From Acidobacteriota bacterium (GTDB lineage: Bacteria; Acidobacteriota; Terriglobia; Versatilivoradales; Versatilivoraceae): 64,000 nt of DNA. This document shows, in pieces, positions 34,658 through 45,300 of this stretch (within the stretch, counting starts at the first letter, position 1; every line of letters starts with the position of its first letter). The notes under the pieces were generated by a model. That model was not told the DNA's origin. It saw only the letters and a list, made by a program, of their open reading frames with translations, and searched no databases. The DNA lies in the NCBI GenBank assembly GCA_028875575.1, contig JAPPDF010000009.1, positions 1 to 64,000 of the forward strand. The letters run 5' to 3'. The position numbers and the translations under genes were made by a program.

Positions 34658-35859
34658 AGGATCCCCCCTGCCGCGTCGTCAGTCGATTGCGGGTTCTCGG
34701 TGGCGTCTCCTCCCAGCCAGCGGTAGGGCCTCGGATACAACGCCAGCGCTCGGTCCTTCAGAGGGAGCTGGACAGGACGATTGCCTTGCAGGGCCGAAAG
34801 CTTGCAGGCAATGGCCACCTCGAGAGCCTGTCTCAGGTCGTGGCCCGAGATCCACAGTTCGCTCCCGCTTCTGACGGCATCCACGAAGGAACGGATGGAG
34901 GCCACCAGGTAGTCGTCGCCCTTTCGCAGGCCGGGAACCTGGTCCAGGATACGGCGCCAGGAGAAGAGGCGATAGCCGGGATCGATGAGACGGCGGGAAC
35001 CGCCGCTGCCGGTCCCCTGGTAGATTTCGGGTTTCGCCCATTTCCAGCGGACGAGGGCGTCCTCGCTCCACACGTCCACCCCGCTGAGCTGTCGGGTCCC
35101 GTAGGGTTGGGTGAGCCCGAAGACCTGGCAATCGGGCCCGCGGCTCATTCGGAACAGGGCATTGACGTTGAGCCCCTTGTCATCCTTTTGCTTGAGGGCC
35201 TCCGGAGGCCCGGCCCATGCCATGACCTCTTCGACCTCGGCGCCGGCAAAGAGGCGCAGCACGGAAATGTGTTGGCAACCTCCGCCGGAGATCTCGCCTC
35301 CGAATCCGTGCACGGCCATTCCCAGAGGCTGACCGTATTTACCCGCGTTCAAGCGTTGGCCGGCTTCCTGAACTTCGGGCATGGCACGCTGCAGATTGCC
35401 ACCCGCAAAAACGACTCCCCGTTTCCGACAGGCTTCCACCATGGCATCGGCATCAGCCAGCCTGGCGGCCATGGGTTTGTCGGTGGACACACCCTTGACC
35501 CCGGCTTCGGCACAGGCGATAACGGCTTCCTTCATGTATTTGCTGGGCGTGATGACAGCCGCCAAGTCGGGAACGACTTCCTTCAGCATGGCGTTGACAT
35601 CCTTGAAGAGCGCCTTGACTCCGAAGCGTTCTCCCACGATCTTGCGCCGTTCCGGATTCCACTCGGCAATGGCGACCAGTTCGGTGTCGGGCAGAGCCCG
35701 ATAGACCTCGGCGAAGTACTGTCCCATGCGACCGCAACCGATGATGCCGACACGATATTTCTCTTTGGAGGGGCGGCCGCCGGCCAGGGAAGGCAGTGTG
35801 GCCAGGCCGGCGGAAGCTGCCATCGACTGACTCAGAAATTTCCTGCGGTTGATTTTCAT
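34654..35859 (-). CDS. Gfo/Idh/MocA family oxidoreductase with Tat leader
   Basis: 401 residues. Tat motif NRRKFLSQSMAASAGLA, then the NAD(P)-binding GCGRMG at 41-46 and the family Lys in TDKPMA (K128, usually EKP). The C-terminal Gfo/Idh domain includes HGFGGEISGGGCQHIS, with His in the expected catalytic region. Predicted to oxidise or reduce a sugar-type substrate in the periplasm. Exported members with Tat leaders exist in Planctomycetes/Acidobacteria, and the cofactor is thought to be loaded before export. It is first in the minus-strand train. Confidence 0.9.
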   Translation of the reverse strand: MKINRRKFLSQSMAASAGLATLPSLAGGRPSKEKYRVGIIGCGRMGQYFAEVYRALPDTELVAIAEWNPERRKIVGERFGVKALFKDVNAMLKEVVPDLAAVITPSKYMKEAVIACAEAGVKGVSTDKPMAARLADADAMVEACRKRGVVFAGGNLQRAMPEVQEAGQRLNAGKYGQPLGMAVHGFGGEISGGGCQHISVLRLFAGAEVEEVMAWAGPPEALKQKDDKGLNVNALFRMSRGPDCQVFGLTQPYGTRQLSGVDVWSEDALVRWKWAKPEIYQGTGSGGSRRLIDPGYRLFSWRRILDQVPGLRKGDDYLVASIRSFVDAVRSGSELWISGHDLRQALEVAIACKLSALQGNRPVQLPLKDRALALYPRPYRWLGGDATENPQSTDDAAGGIL

Positions 35860-36288
35860 GCTCTAGGTTTCTCTTGCTTGAGGCAATCCAGGCGGGAAAA
35901 GGCCGCCGGCCGGCCTCCAAACCTCGAGGTCCCACCTGCCAGCGCGAATCGGAACGAAGACGCGGCCTGTTCACGGAATGTCCGGGACAGGAGCCTATGA
36001 CAAAGCTTCTGCCGGGTCAAGGTACAAACTCCGATCCGCGGGAGCCGATCAGGGGTCGATGGCTCGCCGGTGTCGCCAGGGGCGAAGACGCCCCGGCCGA
36101 ATGTTGCCTTGGGTGCGTCTGGTGGTTGCAGGGAAAACAGTGGATGCGAAGAAGACGGTTCCTGCAGGCAGGAATCTCTCCTCTGGCGGTGTCGCCGCCG
36201 CACCGGCTCTGTTTTGGACCGGGGAAAACGTTTTGTTGCTGGCGGTGCGGTCTTGGGGTATGTTCACCCAAAGGAGGCGAAAGAGAAT
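35860..36288. other. Divergent intergenic region
   Basis: About 430 bases between divergently read Gfo/Idh and HpcH/HpaI genes, so both promoters should lie here. A TTGCTG-17-TATGTT pair at 36236-36264 was considered for the plus strand, but it would start transcription on the ribosome binding site. No repeat or other feature is seen. Confidence 0.4.
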
Positions 36289-37044
36289 ATGCGAGGGAAT
36301 CGAGTCAAGGAAAAGCTCAACAAGGGAGAGGTGGCCATTGCCGTCGGAGGACACAGCCATACCAGCGACACCATCGACTTTCTGGGTCCACTCGGCTTTG
36401 ACGGGATCTGGCTGGAGGGGGAGCACGGTTCGGTGAGCTGGGGGGGGATCGGCGATCTCTCCAGGGCGTGCGACCTGTGGGGAATGGCTTCGGTCGCCCG
36501 CCTGCACCAGAACGATCCCGGAGTGATCACGCGCGTTCTGGACCTGGGTGTCAACGGCATCGTGGTCCCTCACGTCAGCAGAAGGGCCGAGGCGGAACGG
36601 GTTGTGGAATCGGCCTTTTTTGCGCCGGCGGGCAGGCGGGGCATCTTCTCAGGCAGGAGATCCTACGGCACCTCCGACTTTCATGAGCGGGCCAACCTGG
36701 AGACTCTGGTCATCGTCCTGATCGAGGAGATGCAGGCGGTGGAGAATCTGGAGGATATCCTTTCGGTCGACCACATCGACGTCTTTTTCGTGGCGCCCGG
36801 GGATCTGGCCCAGACCATGGGGATGGTCGGCAAGCACAGGGACCCCAAGGTGGAAGCGGTGGTGGAGGAGGCGATTCGACAGATCGTGGCCTCGGGGAGG
36901 ACGCCAGGCGCGCTGGGGTACGAGGACAAACTGCAGCACTACTACGATTTGGGGGTACGGTTCTTCCTGACCAACTACAATGCCTGGCTCGAGGAGGCCG
37001 GACGCGCCTACCTGGACAGGGTCGCCGCGGTCAGGCCGGGATAG
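36289..37044 (+). CDS. HpcH/HpaI aldolase/citrate lyase family protein
   Basis: 251 residues, class II (metal-dependent) pyruvate-type aldolase. WLEGEHG (41-47) carries the catalytic His46, followed by Arg71 in VARLH. The metal ligands are Glu146/147 (VLIEEMQ) and Asp172 (VAPGDLAQ). Cytoplasmic, expected to cleave 2-keto-3-deoxy sugar acids or hydroxy-diacids to pyruvate and an aldehyde, which fits the sugar-acid enzymes nearby. ATG 36289 follows AAGGAGG (36271-36277). The frame is open further upstream to 36070, but that extension crosses the ribosome binding site and has no family sequence. Confidence 0.9.
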   Translation: MRGNRVKEKLNKGEVAIAVGGHSHTSDTIDFLGPLGFDGIWLEGEHGSVSWGGIGDLSRACDLWGMASVARLHQNDPGVITRVLDLGVNGIVVPHVSRRAEAERVVESAFFAPAGRRGIFSGRRSYGTSDFHERANLETLVIVLIEEMQAVENLEDILSVDHIDVFFVAPGDLAQTMGMVGKHRDPKVEAVVEEAIRQIVASGRTPGALGYEDKLQHYYDLGVRFFLTNYNAWLEEAGRAYLDRVAAVRPG

Positions 37045-37056
37045 ACGAACCGCCGC

Positions 37057-38235
37057 TCACACGTAGTCCAGCATCCAGATGTGGAAGCCGAAGGGGAAGG
37101 CCCGATCCAGGCCCTCGGCGGCTTCCTGCGCAAGGTCGAGGATCTGGGACGGCTTTTCGGGTCCGAAGACCAGCCGCGCAGCCTGGCGAAGAGAAAGCTC
37201 CTGCCCGCCGTCCTGAGGGCTGGAGCTTCGGCCTCCGCCGACCTCCAGATCGGTCCCGTCCCACCTCAGGTCCACGCGCTCTCCCGTTTCACGGACCGAC
37301 AGGCTCACCTGGCCGGCGCATCCCGTCAGGCGACTCTTCAGACAGGGAGAGAGCTGCTGCAGCAGATTCCCCAGAGAAAGAATCCTCACCATCTTCAGGC
37401 CGCAGCCGTCGGCTATCTCCATGGGGATGCGGGTTCGGCAGCCGCGACCGGTCAACAGCTCGGTCATGGGATTGTCGGGGAGGGGCACGAACACCTGCAT
37501 CCGTTCGCCTGCCGGCTCGGGCAGCACCCGGGCCAGCAGCGAGGACAGGGCCCCTGAGGTCCCCCCCCACTCCACCACCCCCGACTTGTTGTAAGCCCGG
37601 GCAACCACCAGGTAGCCTTCCACCCGTCCCTTCTCCTCCGCCACCCAGACTTCCGACTTGGGAAGGCTGAGCAGCGTCAGGTATTCGGCCTGAGTCCGGG
37701 TCAACCGGCGCGGTTGGCCCTCGTGAATCTCGATGATCCTGTCCAAGTCAGTCCCGCCTTGAAACGGGCGAACGGGCAGAAGCTGCTCGAACCGGCCGGC
37801 CAGTTGGGGTTCCACCTGGTAGGCCCAGCCGTTGGACCCCACCACCTCCCAGCCCAGGCGCCGGTAAAAGTCCCGGGCGGGTCCGGTCCACAGCAGCCCG
37901 AAGGCGTCGCCCCGGGCGGCCATGGCCTCGACGGCGTCCTCCATGATCCTGCTGGCGGCTCCGCGCCGCCGGCGTTCCGGATCGGTGGCCACGGCGCAGA
38001 TCATGCTGACGGGAAGGGCGCAGCCGTGCTCCCGCAACTCCCGGCGCGCCATGGCCGCATGGCTGAAGATGTTGCCGCCCTCCGACACCACCCGAAGGTT
38101 GTCCAGGTTGCCCGGGGTGAAAACCAGGGGGTAATCGGTGGACATGTCCTGGCCGACGCCGGTCCTGAAGACCTTGTTCACCAGGGACAGGGTCTGGTCC
38201 AGTTCCTCCGGCCGGACGGGGCGGGCTTCTTCCAT
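37057..38235 (-). CDS. GNAT family N-acetyltransferase (large, Eis-like architecture)
   Basis: 392 residues. N-terminal GNAT domain with the acetyl-CoA motif A AVATDPERRRRGAASRIM at about 85-102, plus LGWEVVGSNGWAY. A second GNAT-like region follows (PLPDNPMTELLTGRG), and the C-terminus has an SCP2-like segment (LRQAARLVFGPEKPSQI), the order seen in Eis/enhanced-survival-type acetyltransferases. Likely acetylates an amine on a small molecule; the substrate is unknown. GGAGTC precedes the ATG. Convergent with the HpcH/HpaI gene (12 bases apart). Confidence 0.82.
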   Translation of the reverse strand: MEEARPVRPEELDQTLSLVNKVFRTGVGQDMSTDYPLVFTPGNLDNLRVVSEGGNIFSHAAMARRELREHGCALPVSMICAVATDPERRRRGAASRIMEDAVEAMAARGDAFGLLWTGPARDFYRRLGWEVVGSNGWAYQVEPQLAGRFEQLLPVRPFQGGTDLDRIIEIHEGQPRRLTRTQAEYLTLLSLPKSEVWVAEEKGRVEGYLVVARAYNKSGVVEWGGTSGALSSLLARVLPEPAGERMQVFVPLPDNPMTELLTGRGCRTRIPMEIADGCGLKMVRILSLGNLLQQLSPCLKSRLTGCAGQVSLSVRETGERVDLRWDGTDLEVGGGRSSSPQDGGQELSLRQAARLVFGPEKPSQILDLAQEAAEGLDRAFPFGFHIWMLDYV

Positions 38236-38458
38236 GGGAAGACTCCTGACGGCGCTGTTGCCGTTGACAAGGGATGGGTGCTTCTTGACCGGGGATTCTA
38301 GTCGGCCCCTCGAACGGGAGTCAAGGAGGGTAGGGAGTCAAGAAACCCTATTGACAAAAGGGCGGGCTTGCTTCTGAATGACGGGGACCGGTACTTCGAG
38401 AAATTTGTGGAGACGATGGTCGGCAAGGCCTGCCCGGTCTCCGGCAGGGAGTGAGCTC

Positions 38459-41311
38459 ATGGCTGCAACACCAGGCAGAATGATGATCTCGGGTCTTGCG
38501 GCGGTCTGTGTCCTGTTGGCGTGGGGCGGGTCTCAATACCGATCTCAAGATTCAATTGCCTCCAAGCGCTGGACCGTCTCCAGCTTTCTGGAGTTCAATC
38601 GGGGAACCCTGGGCGACGCCGGCGCCAACACCTACGTCACCGCCGCCGGGGAGGTGAAGCTCATCAACCTCTGGGACCTCAACCGGGACGGTTTCATCGA
38701 CATCGTCCTCCCCAACACCCATGACAACAACGAGCAGATCGATCTCTTCATCTACTGGGGCGTGGACGAGAACCATGTCGGGCGCCGCACCCGTCTTCCC
38801 AGTGGCGGCGGAACCGGCCAGGCCCTGGGCGATCTCAATGGGGATGGCTTCACCGACCTGGTGGTGGTCAACGGGCGCAACGGAATCAAGAGCAACCTGG
38901 ACAGCTTCATCTACTGGGGCGGCGCCCAGGGCTTTGACGCCGGGCGCAGAACCGAGTTGCCGACCCTGGGAGGCATGGCGGCTGCCGTCGCCGACCTCAA
39001 TGGGGACGGCTCTCCCGAGATCGTCTTCGCCAACAGCGCCTGGACCGGCGGCCGGCCTTCCGGCCCCGAGAACGCCTCCTTCCTCTATTGGGGTTCGAAG
39101 GAGGGGTTTTCCGTCGAGCGGCGCCAGTCCCTGCCCACCGCCGCGGCCACCGACGTGGCTGTCTCGGACCTCGACCGGGACGGCTTTCCCGAGATCGTCT
39201 TCGCCAACGAGGGAAGCGGCGCCGATCTCGGCGGCGCCATGATCTATTGGGGCGGCGCCGGAGGGAAATACTCGGCCGACCGCCGCACAGTGTTGCCCGG
39301 GGAGCGCAGCTCGGCCGTGGCCCTGGCCGATCTCAACGGAGACCGGGTCCCCGAGATCGTTCTGGCCAACCGCTACCGTCCGCTCATGCGCGAGCCCGAC
39401 GACCGCAGCGAGTGGGATACCGACGTCGACAGCGAATCCATCCGTTCCTTCGTCTACTGGGGATCGAGCCGGGGCTACAGCGCCGAGAGCCGCCTGGAGC
39501 TGCCGACCGTGGCGGCCAGCGGCGTGGCGGCGGCGGATCTCGACAAGGATGGGCTGCCGGACCTGGTTTTCGCCAACGGACCCCAGAAGTCCGGCCATGC
39601 CGCGCCCGGGCCGGGGAGCGGCTCGCCCATTTTCTGGAACAGCGCCGACGGATTCGAGCCTCGCCGCCGAACCGTCCTGCCCACCCTGAATCCGACCGAC
39701 TGCCTCATCGAGGACCTGAACCGGGACGGTTACCCCGACCTGGTCTTCAGCAACGAGCACAACGCCCGTTCCCACCGGGCGCCCTCCTACGTCTACTGGG
39801 GCGGTCCGGCGGGGTTCGACACCACTCGACGGCTGGAGTTGACCACCCTGGGGGCAGCCGCCGCCGGCAGCGCCGATTTCGATCGGGACGGCAAGTCCGA
39901 CCTGGTCTTTGTGAACCGCATCGACGGTTCAGCGGGCGACCCGGTGCCGGCCTATATCTACTGGGGCAATGAAGAGGGCAAGTACAGCGTGGATCAGCGC
40001 CTGGATCTCTACCACCCCTTCGGTTCCCCCGGGGAGGGGTACTCCTCCGCCGATATCGACAACGACGGCTGGGTGGACATCTACATGGGAGGTCCGGAAT
40101 CGGCGATCTACTGGGGTTCGCCCCGGGGCTTCAGCTCAACCCGCAAGACCGTGGTCTCCTCCGAGATGGCTTTCTCGGCCCGGGCAGCCGACTTCAATCG
40201 AGACGGCTACCTGGACCTGGTCCTCAGCGAGTATGCCGCCAGGCATGGGACCGACCTCTATTGGGGCGGCCCCATGGGATTTGCCCGCAACCATCGCTTC
40301 ACCTTTCAGGTGGAGGGCGTCCGCTGCCAGAGCATTGCCGACCTGAACGGGGACGGCTGGCTGGACGTGGTTTTCCCAACGGTCAATCGCGAGCTGGTGA
40401 TCTTCTGGAACGGCCCCGACGGCTTCGACAACGCCAACAGGAAGACCCTGCCGGCGGGCCTGGCAGTTGCCACCGAGATCGCCGACCTCAACGGAGACGG
40501 TTGGCTGGAACTGCTGGCGACCAACCTGATGTCGGCCGAAGGGGGGCGGGAGAGCGACGTTCTGGTCTACTGGGGAGCGGCCGCGGGCTACCAGGCGGAG
40601 CGGGTGACGCGGCTGCCCGCCATGGGGCCGGAGGGGGTGGCCGTGGCCGACCTCAACGCGGACGGCCTCCTGGATATCGTGGCTACCAGCTACCATGCGG
40701 GCGAGACCCGCTCCCACCCCTCCTACATCTACTGGAACGCCGATGGCAGGTTCGACGCCTCCCGCGTCACCCACATCCCCACCCACTCGGGTTCGGGCGT
40801 GATGGCCGCCGATTTCAACAACGACGGCGTCACCGACCTGCTGTTTGCCTGCCACAAGCTGAAGAGCGCCCACCGCAACCTGTCCTTTCTCTACGAGGGG
40901 ACTCCCCAGGGCTTCTCTCCCGAAAGGCGCCAGCTTCTTCCGGGACTCGGCCCCCATTTCCTGGCCGGGGTGGACGTGGGGCACGTCTCCGATCGGGGAG
41001 ACCGCTACGATTACGTTTCAGAAGTCTTCGACGCCGGGAGCCCGGTGCGCTTCCAGACCCTCGCTTGGGAAGGCGAAACGCCCTTTGCCTCGGCCGTCGA
41101 GTTCCAGGTGAGAGGAGCAGACAGTATCGAAGCCCTCCGCCAGGCTGCCTGGAGCGGGCCCGACGGCGAAGGCAGCCTCTACGCCGGCCGCCGCGTTTCG
41201 CTGAAGGGACTGGAGACCCCGACCCGCTACCTGCAGTTCAAAGCGACGCTGGTCGGCCCCAACGGGACCGGAGCCCCGGTCCTGCGTTCCGTATCCATCG
41301 ATTACCGCTGA
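38459..41311 (+). CDS. Large FG-GAP/VCBS repeat protein, secreted
   Basis: About 950 residues. The signal-like N-terminus (MMISGLAAVCVLLAWGG) is followed by at least 14 repeats of about 55 residues of the type DLNGDGxxDLVxxN...YWG (DLNGDGFTDLVVVN, DLDRDGFPEIVFAN, DFDRDGKSDLVFVN, DLNADGLLDIVATS). This is the Ca-binding FG-GAP/integrin-like beta-propeller pattern. The last 100 residues (YVSEVFDAGSPVRFQTLAWE..RYLQFKATLVGPNG) form a separate C-terminal domain, not assigned. It is probably cell-surface or secreted. ATG 38459 follows AGGGAG; a start at MMISG a few codons later is also possible. Confidence 0.85.
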   Translation: MAATPGRMMISGLAAVCVLLAWGGSQYRSQDSIASKRWTVSSFLEFNRGTLGDAGANTYVTAAGEVKLINLWDLNRDGFIDIVLPNTHDNNEQIDLFIYWGVDENHVGRRTRLPSGGGTGQALGDLNGDGFTDLVVVNGRNGIKSNLDSFIYWGGAQGFDAGRRTELPTLGGMAAAVADLNGDGSPEIVFANSAWTGGRPSGPENASFLYWGSKEGFSVERRQSLPTAAATDVAVSDLDRDGFPEIVFANEGSGADLGGAMIYWGGAGGKYSADRRTVLPGERSSAVALADLNGDRVPEIVLANRYRPLMREPDDRSEWDTDVDSESIRSFVYWGSSRGYSAESRLELPTVAASGVAAADLDKDGLPDLVFANGPQKSGHAAPGPGSGSPIFWNSADGFEPRRRTVLPTLNPTDCLIEDLNRDGYPDLVFSNEHNARSHRAPSYVYWGGPAGFDTTRRLELTTLGAAAAGSADFDRDGKSDLVFVNRIDGSAGDPVPAYIYWGNEEGKYSVDQRLDLYHPFGSPGEGYSSADIDNDGWVDIYMGGPESAIYWGSPRGFSSTRKTVVSSEMAFSARAADFNRDGYLDLVLSEYAARHGTDLYWGGPMGFARNHRFTFQVEGVRCQSIADLNGDGWLDVVFPTVNRELVIFWNGPDGFDNANRKTLPAGLAVATEIADLNGDGWLELLATNLMSAEGGRESDVLVYWGAAAGYQAERVTRLPAMGPEGVAVADLNADGLLDIVATSYHAGETRSHPSYIYWNADGRFDASRVTHIPTHSGSGVMAADFNNDGVTDLLFACHKLKSAHRNLSFLYEGTPQGFSPERRQLLPGLGPHFLAGVDVGHVSDRGDRYDYVSEVFDAGSPVRFQTLAWEGETPFASAVEFQVRGADSIEALRQAAWSGPDGEGSLYAGRRVSLKGLETPTRYLQFKATLVGPNGTGAPVLRSVSIDYR

Positions 41312-41348
41312 GCCACGCGGAAACAGCGCATCAGGAGGTGACTCGCCC

Positions 41349-42245
41349 ATGAAGGAACTCAAGGGAATCTATCCGGCCATCATGACCCCGTTCGACGCCC
41401 ATGGCGCCGTCAGCGAGGCCGGTCTGCGCAAATTGGTGCGGCATGCCCTGGAGGTCGGCGTAAACGGCTTTTACGTCTGCGGGGGAGGGGGTGAAGGCCT
41501 GCTGCTGACGGTGCCGGAGCGTCAGCAGGTGCTCGAAATCGTGCTGGATGCCGTCCAGGGCAGGGTCCCGGTGATTGCACACGTGGGGGCCTTCCAGAAT
41601 CCCGACGCGGTGAGCCTGGCCCGTCATGCCGGTCGGGCGGGAGCCGATGCGGTGGCCAGCATGCCCCCTGCCTATTTTTATCAGCCCGACCTGGACGGAC
41701 TGGTCGAGTTCTATCGGCAGGTGGCCGAGGCGGCCGAGCGTCCGGTGCTGGCCTACAACATTCCCGGCCGCATTGCCCTCAACCTGGACACCCGCATCTT
41801 CGAGCGGCTCATCCGCATTCCGGGCGTGGTGGGCCTCAAGGATTCCAGCGGCAATCTGACCCAGATAACCCTGACGGCCGCCATCGACGACGGCAGGATT
41901 ACCGTGTTCAACGGCGAGGACCAGGTGCTCTGGTACGGGTTGATGGCCGGCTGCGTGGGAGGGATCGGTTCCACCTATCCGGTGATGCTGAAGGTGTTCG
42001 TGAACCTCTACCGCGCCTTCCTGGACCGTGACTGGGAGCGGGGCCTGGAACTGCAGAGGGGAATCAACCGGACGGTGCGAGTGCTGGCGGGCTTCAACGT
42101 CCTGGCCGCCATGAAGCAGATTCTCAAGTGGCTGGATCTGGATTGCGGAGACCCCCGGCCTCCCAACCCTCCCCTTGCCGCCGACGATGCCCGCCAGCTC
42201 AAGTTGGGCTTGGAGAAGATCGGCTTTTTCGAATGGAGGCGCTGA
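41349..42245 (+). CDS. Dihydrodipicolinate synthase/N-acetylneuraminate lyase family protein
   Basis: 298 residues, class I aldolase of the DapA/NanA family. Schiff-base Lys164 in GLKDSSG, partner Tyr136 in YNIPG, and GGGGEG at 45-50 in place of the usual GSTGE keto-acid-binding loop. It lacks the Tat leader of the other two family members in this window, so it is probably a working cytoplasmic aldolase or lyase. YNIP and GLKDSSGNL are compatible with NanA-like or other keto-sugar-acid lyase activity, but the loop variant makes a firm assignment impossible. Start at the ATG after AGGAGGTGA (8 bases). Located 37 bases after the FG-GAP gene. Confidence 0.9.
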   Translation: MKELKGIYPAIMTPFDAHGAVSEAGLRKLVRHALEVGVNGFYVCGGGGEGLLLTVPERQQVLEIVLDAVQGRVPVIAHVGAFQNPDAVSLARHAGRAGADAVASMPPAYFYQPDLDGLVEFYRQVAEAAERPVLAYNIPGRIALNLDTRIFERLIRIPGVVGLKDSSGNLTQITLTAAIDDGRITVFNGEDQVLWYGLMAGCVGGIGSTYPVMLKVFVNLYRAFLDRDWERGLELQRGINRTVRVLAGFNVLAAMKQILKWLDLDCGDPRPPNPPLAADDARQLKLGLEKIGFFEWRR

Positions 42246-42311
42246 TCGGCTGCGGGGTCATTGGCCGATCAGTCGTTTCCGGGCAGGTCCCTGAACCGTG
42301 CAGCAGAACTC

Positions 42312-45300
42312 CTACTCCCGCGCCGGCACATAGGCCCCGTCGCCGCTACGGTGGCCCGGAGCGCCTCCGTCGTTGACGACCCCGTAGGCCAGGAAGGGGT
42401 TGTTTCCGGAGGTCTTCCGGATGCGGACGTAGCCCTGGGTGGTTGCCGGGGCGTGGTTGGCCAGGATGGAGTTGAACTGGCGCCAGTACCGCGAGCGGAG
42501 CGGTCGCGTTGTGATCGTCCTGACCAGCCTGCCGGTGTCTCCGTCATAGATGTCGAGATCGAAGACGCTGGCGCTGTCATCGACTTCTCCGGTATTGACC
42601 AGGGCCAGGTTGCTCCGGTTCTCCGTGTCCTGCTGAAGCCCGTCAACCCAGGCGTGGCCGGTTAATGCCGCACCGTCGGGCACTGCATGGTAGAAAAGTC
42701 CGTATTGGCCGCCGCGACCATCGGGCGTACCGGTGCGGGCCCCGATCACGATCCCGTTCATGTCGCCACCGTCAAGCGTGGCGAACAGAGCTCCGGCCAG
42801 TCCGCCCTTCGACGGCCTCAGGCCTTCGATGCCCTTCCGGCGCATTTCGGTGTCGATGACGTCGGGGATGATACGTTGCTGGCCGGGTTCCAGCGTCAGG
42901 CTGAAGCGGGCCGTGCGGTCGGGAGTGGTGAGCCCCTCCGCCACAAAGCTGAAGTGGAGAGTTCTGGTCTGTCCGGAGATGTTGGTCACCGTTAATTCGC
43001 TGGTAAAATTGTTTGTCTCTACGATAACCGGAAGGGTCTGACGCAGGCTGCCTTCAAGCGAGCCGACCGTGACCGGAAAGACGAACGAGCCGTCCGAGTT
43101 GGCTTGGTCGTTGATGACGCCGTATGCATAGAAGGGGGCGGTTCCGTCGACCCGCTCCACCTTGACGTAACCGTTGGTGGTGGTCCCCAAAACTCCCGAA
43201 TACTGATGGAAGCCTCCCGGCGCCAGGGTCACATCCTCCAGGACGTGGACAGTTACATCGCTTGCGTCAGCTGAAAAAACCGTGGTCCTCAATGTAACCG
43301 GGCCATCTTCTGTGGAACCCATATTCTGGAAGGCCACATTGGAGCGGTCGAGAGAATTCTGGCGCAAGCCGCACAAGTAGACCGGCGCGTGGAATCCTGA
43401 CTGCGCCGCAATGCCCGGATAGGCCAGACCTGCGCGACCGTCTGGAACGATCGTAGTAGTCCGGACCAGGACGCGCACTCGGGAAGAGCCCGTAACCGTA
43501 ATCCCCAAGGTTCCAAGCCAGTCACCGACCTCGGGGATAGGGACACCCAGACTCCGTAGATAGCCGATGGCATCGGGCTCGATCTTCTGCTGTCCAGGTG
43601 CAAGAACGTCGGAGGCTGTGCCGCTTCCGCTTCCAATAGCGGCGCTGTAGGTGTAGTCGAGCCGAGCCTCAACGGAACCCCGGTTGGTCAGGGTTAGCTC
43701 CGAAGTGAAAAAAGAGTCGTTAAGACCCGGGGCCGTCAGGACTACCGGAATGAAGGACCGCGAACTCAGGTGGGGAATCAGGACTTCAATCGGTCCCGAA
43801 TCGGCCACGCGTTCATTGTTGGTCTCACTGCTCTCGACGACCCGATCCAGATCGTCCACGATGGCGCCCAAGTAGTAGCGGCCGGGACGGACCCGGGGAG
43901 GGATGGGAAACGAACGACTGCAGGTTTCAGATTTGCCGGCCGGTAGGCCCGACTCGTATGAGCAGTCGGCAAACCAGGTGTCTTCAGTGGTAATGGTTGG
44001 ATCGGCAGAAAGATAGAACCCCAATCGGAAAGGACCGGCATCGGTTTTTCCTTGATTGCGTATCCCTGAGGAAATTGAGACTTCACCACCGATCGTTGCC
44101 GTCGGGGGAGCCACGAGTGAATTTGTAATCAGATCGGGGTTGTCGTCGACCAGCGGTTCGAAGACGGCCGTGACGTTTGCGTTCGCGTTGATCTCGACCA
44201 GACACCGATTTTCAGAGGGCGCATCGCATCCCCGCCAACGGGCAAAGCGGAAGCCGGGATTGGATTGGGCCGTCAGAGTCAATTGGGTGCCGGCGGCATA
44301 GGCCATCGGCGGGATCACCGCGTCAAGGGCAGCGTCCACCTGGATACGGGGCTTGACCAGGTCGTTTCTGGAGTCGGCGACAGGGGTGCCGGTCATTTTC
44401 AACGCTCCCAGCAACTGTTCTACCAAGGCATCAGGAGCCTTGGACTTGAGCAGCGCCCAAGCACCGGTGACGTGAGGGACCGAAAGAGAGGTGCCACTGT
44501 ATCGGTTATAGCCTCCCCCCGGGATGGATGTGGTGATCCGCCGCCCCGGCGCCAAAAGATCCAACCAGCGGTAACTGTTGGAACTTCTCGAAACAGAATC
44601 GGGGCTTGTGGCAGTGCCGATTCCGTTGACCGATCCGACACTGATGGCGCTGGAGATGCAGGCAGGATAGTTTATGCTCACGTCGGAACCGTCGTTCCCG
44701 GAGGCCGCAACGGGTGCAATGTTTACCCCTCGAAGGTTGTCCAACGCCGCTTTTGTGGCCGGGAATTCGTCGTCGCATTCTTCGGAGAAGATCTCGCCGC
44801 CAAAACTCATGTTGACGGCCGCGATGTCGAAATCGTCGCTCAGTTCCAGGACCCGTTCCAGTCCGGCAATAATGTCGCTCGAAGAGGCCTCGACGCAATC
44901 ATCGCCGCATTTCGAAAATACTTGGACCGCAATGATCCCGGCGTCGGGAGCCATTCCCGCGAAATCAATGCCGCTACCGGCAGCTACCCCGGCCATTGCC
45001 GTTCCGTGAAAGCAATCGCTGAGGGTACAAGGTCTCGCCGACCCGGGCTCGGTCGACTCCTTGGCGCCACCGGGACAAAACGATTCCTGCTGTTCGCCGG
45101 AACCCGAAAAGCAAGCCTCGGACACCACCCTGCCCTGGAGGAAGGGGTGACTCTTGTCCACTCCTGTGTCCAGGATGACGACGGTTTGACCCGCACCAGT
45201 GTATCCTTGACTCCAGGCATGGGGGGCACCCACCAGCGCCGTGCTTTCATCCACCATAACCTGGACGACGATGTCTTCTTCGATGCTGACGACTTCCGGG

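Noticed and set aside
36236-36264. TTGCTG-17-TATGTT promoter-like pair upstream of the HpcH/HpaI gene
   Set aside because: Transcription would begin at the Shine-Dalgarno itself, so it cannot be the normal promoter.
38345-38453. Short frame LLLNDGDRYFEKFVETMVGKACPVSGRE just before the FG-GAP gene
   Set aside because: It has no start codon or ribosome binding site and ends at TGA 38451-38453. It might be the tail of a deleted gene but cannot be supported.
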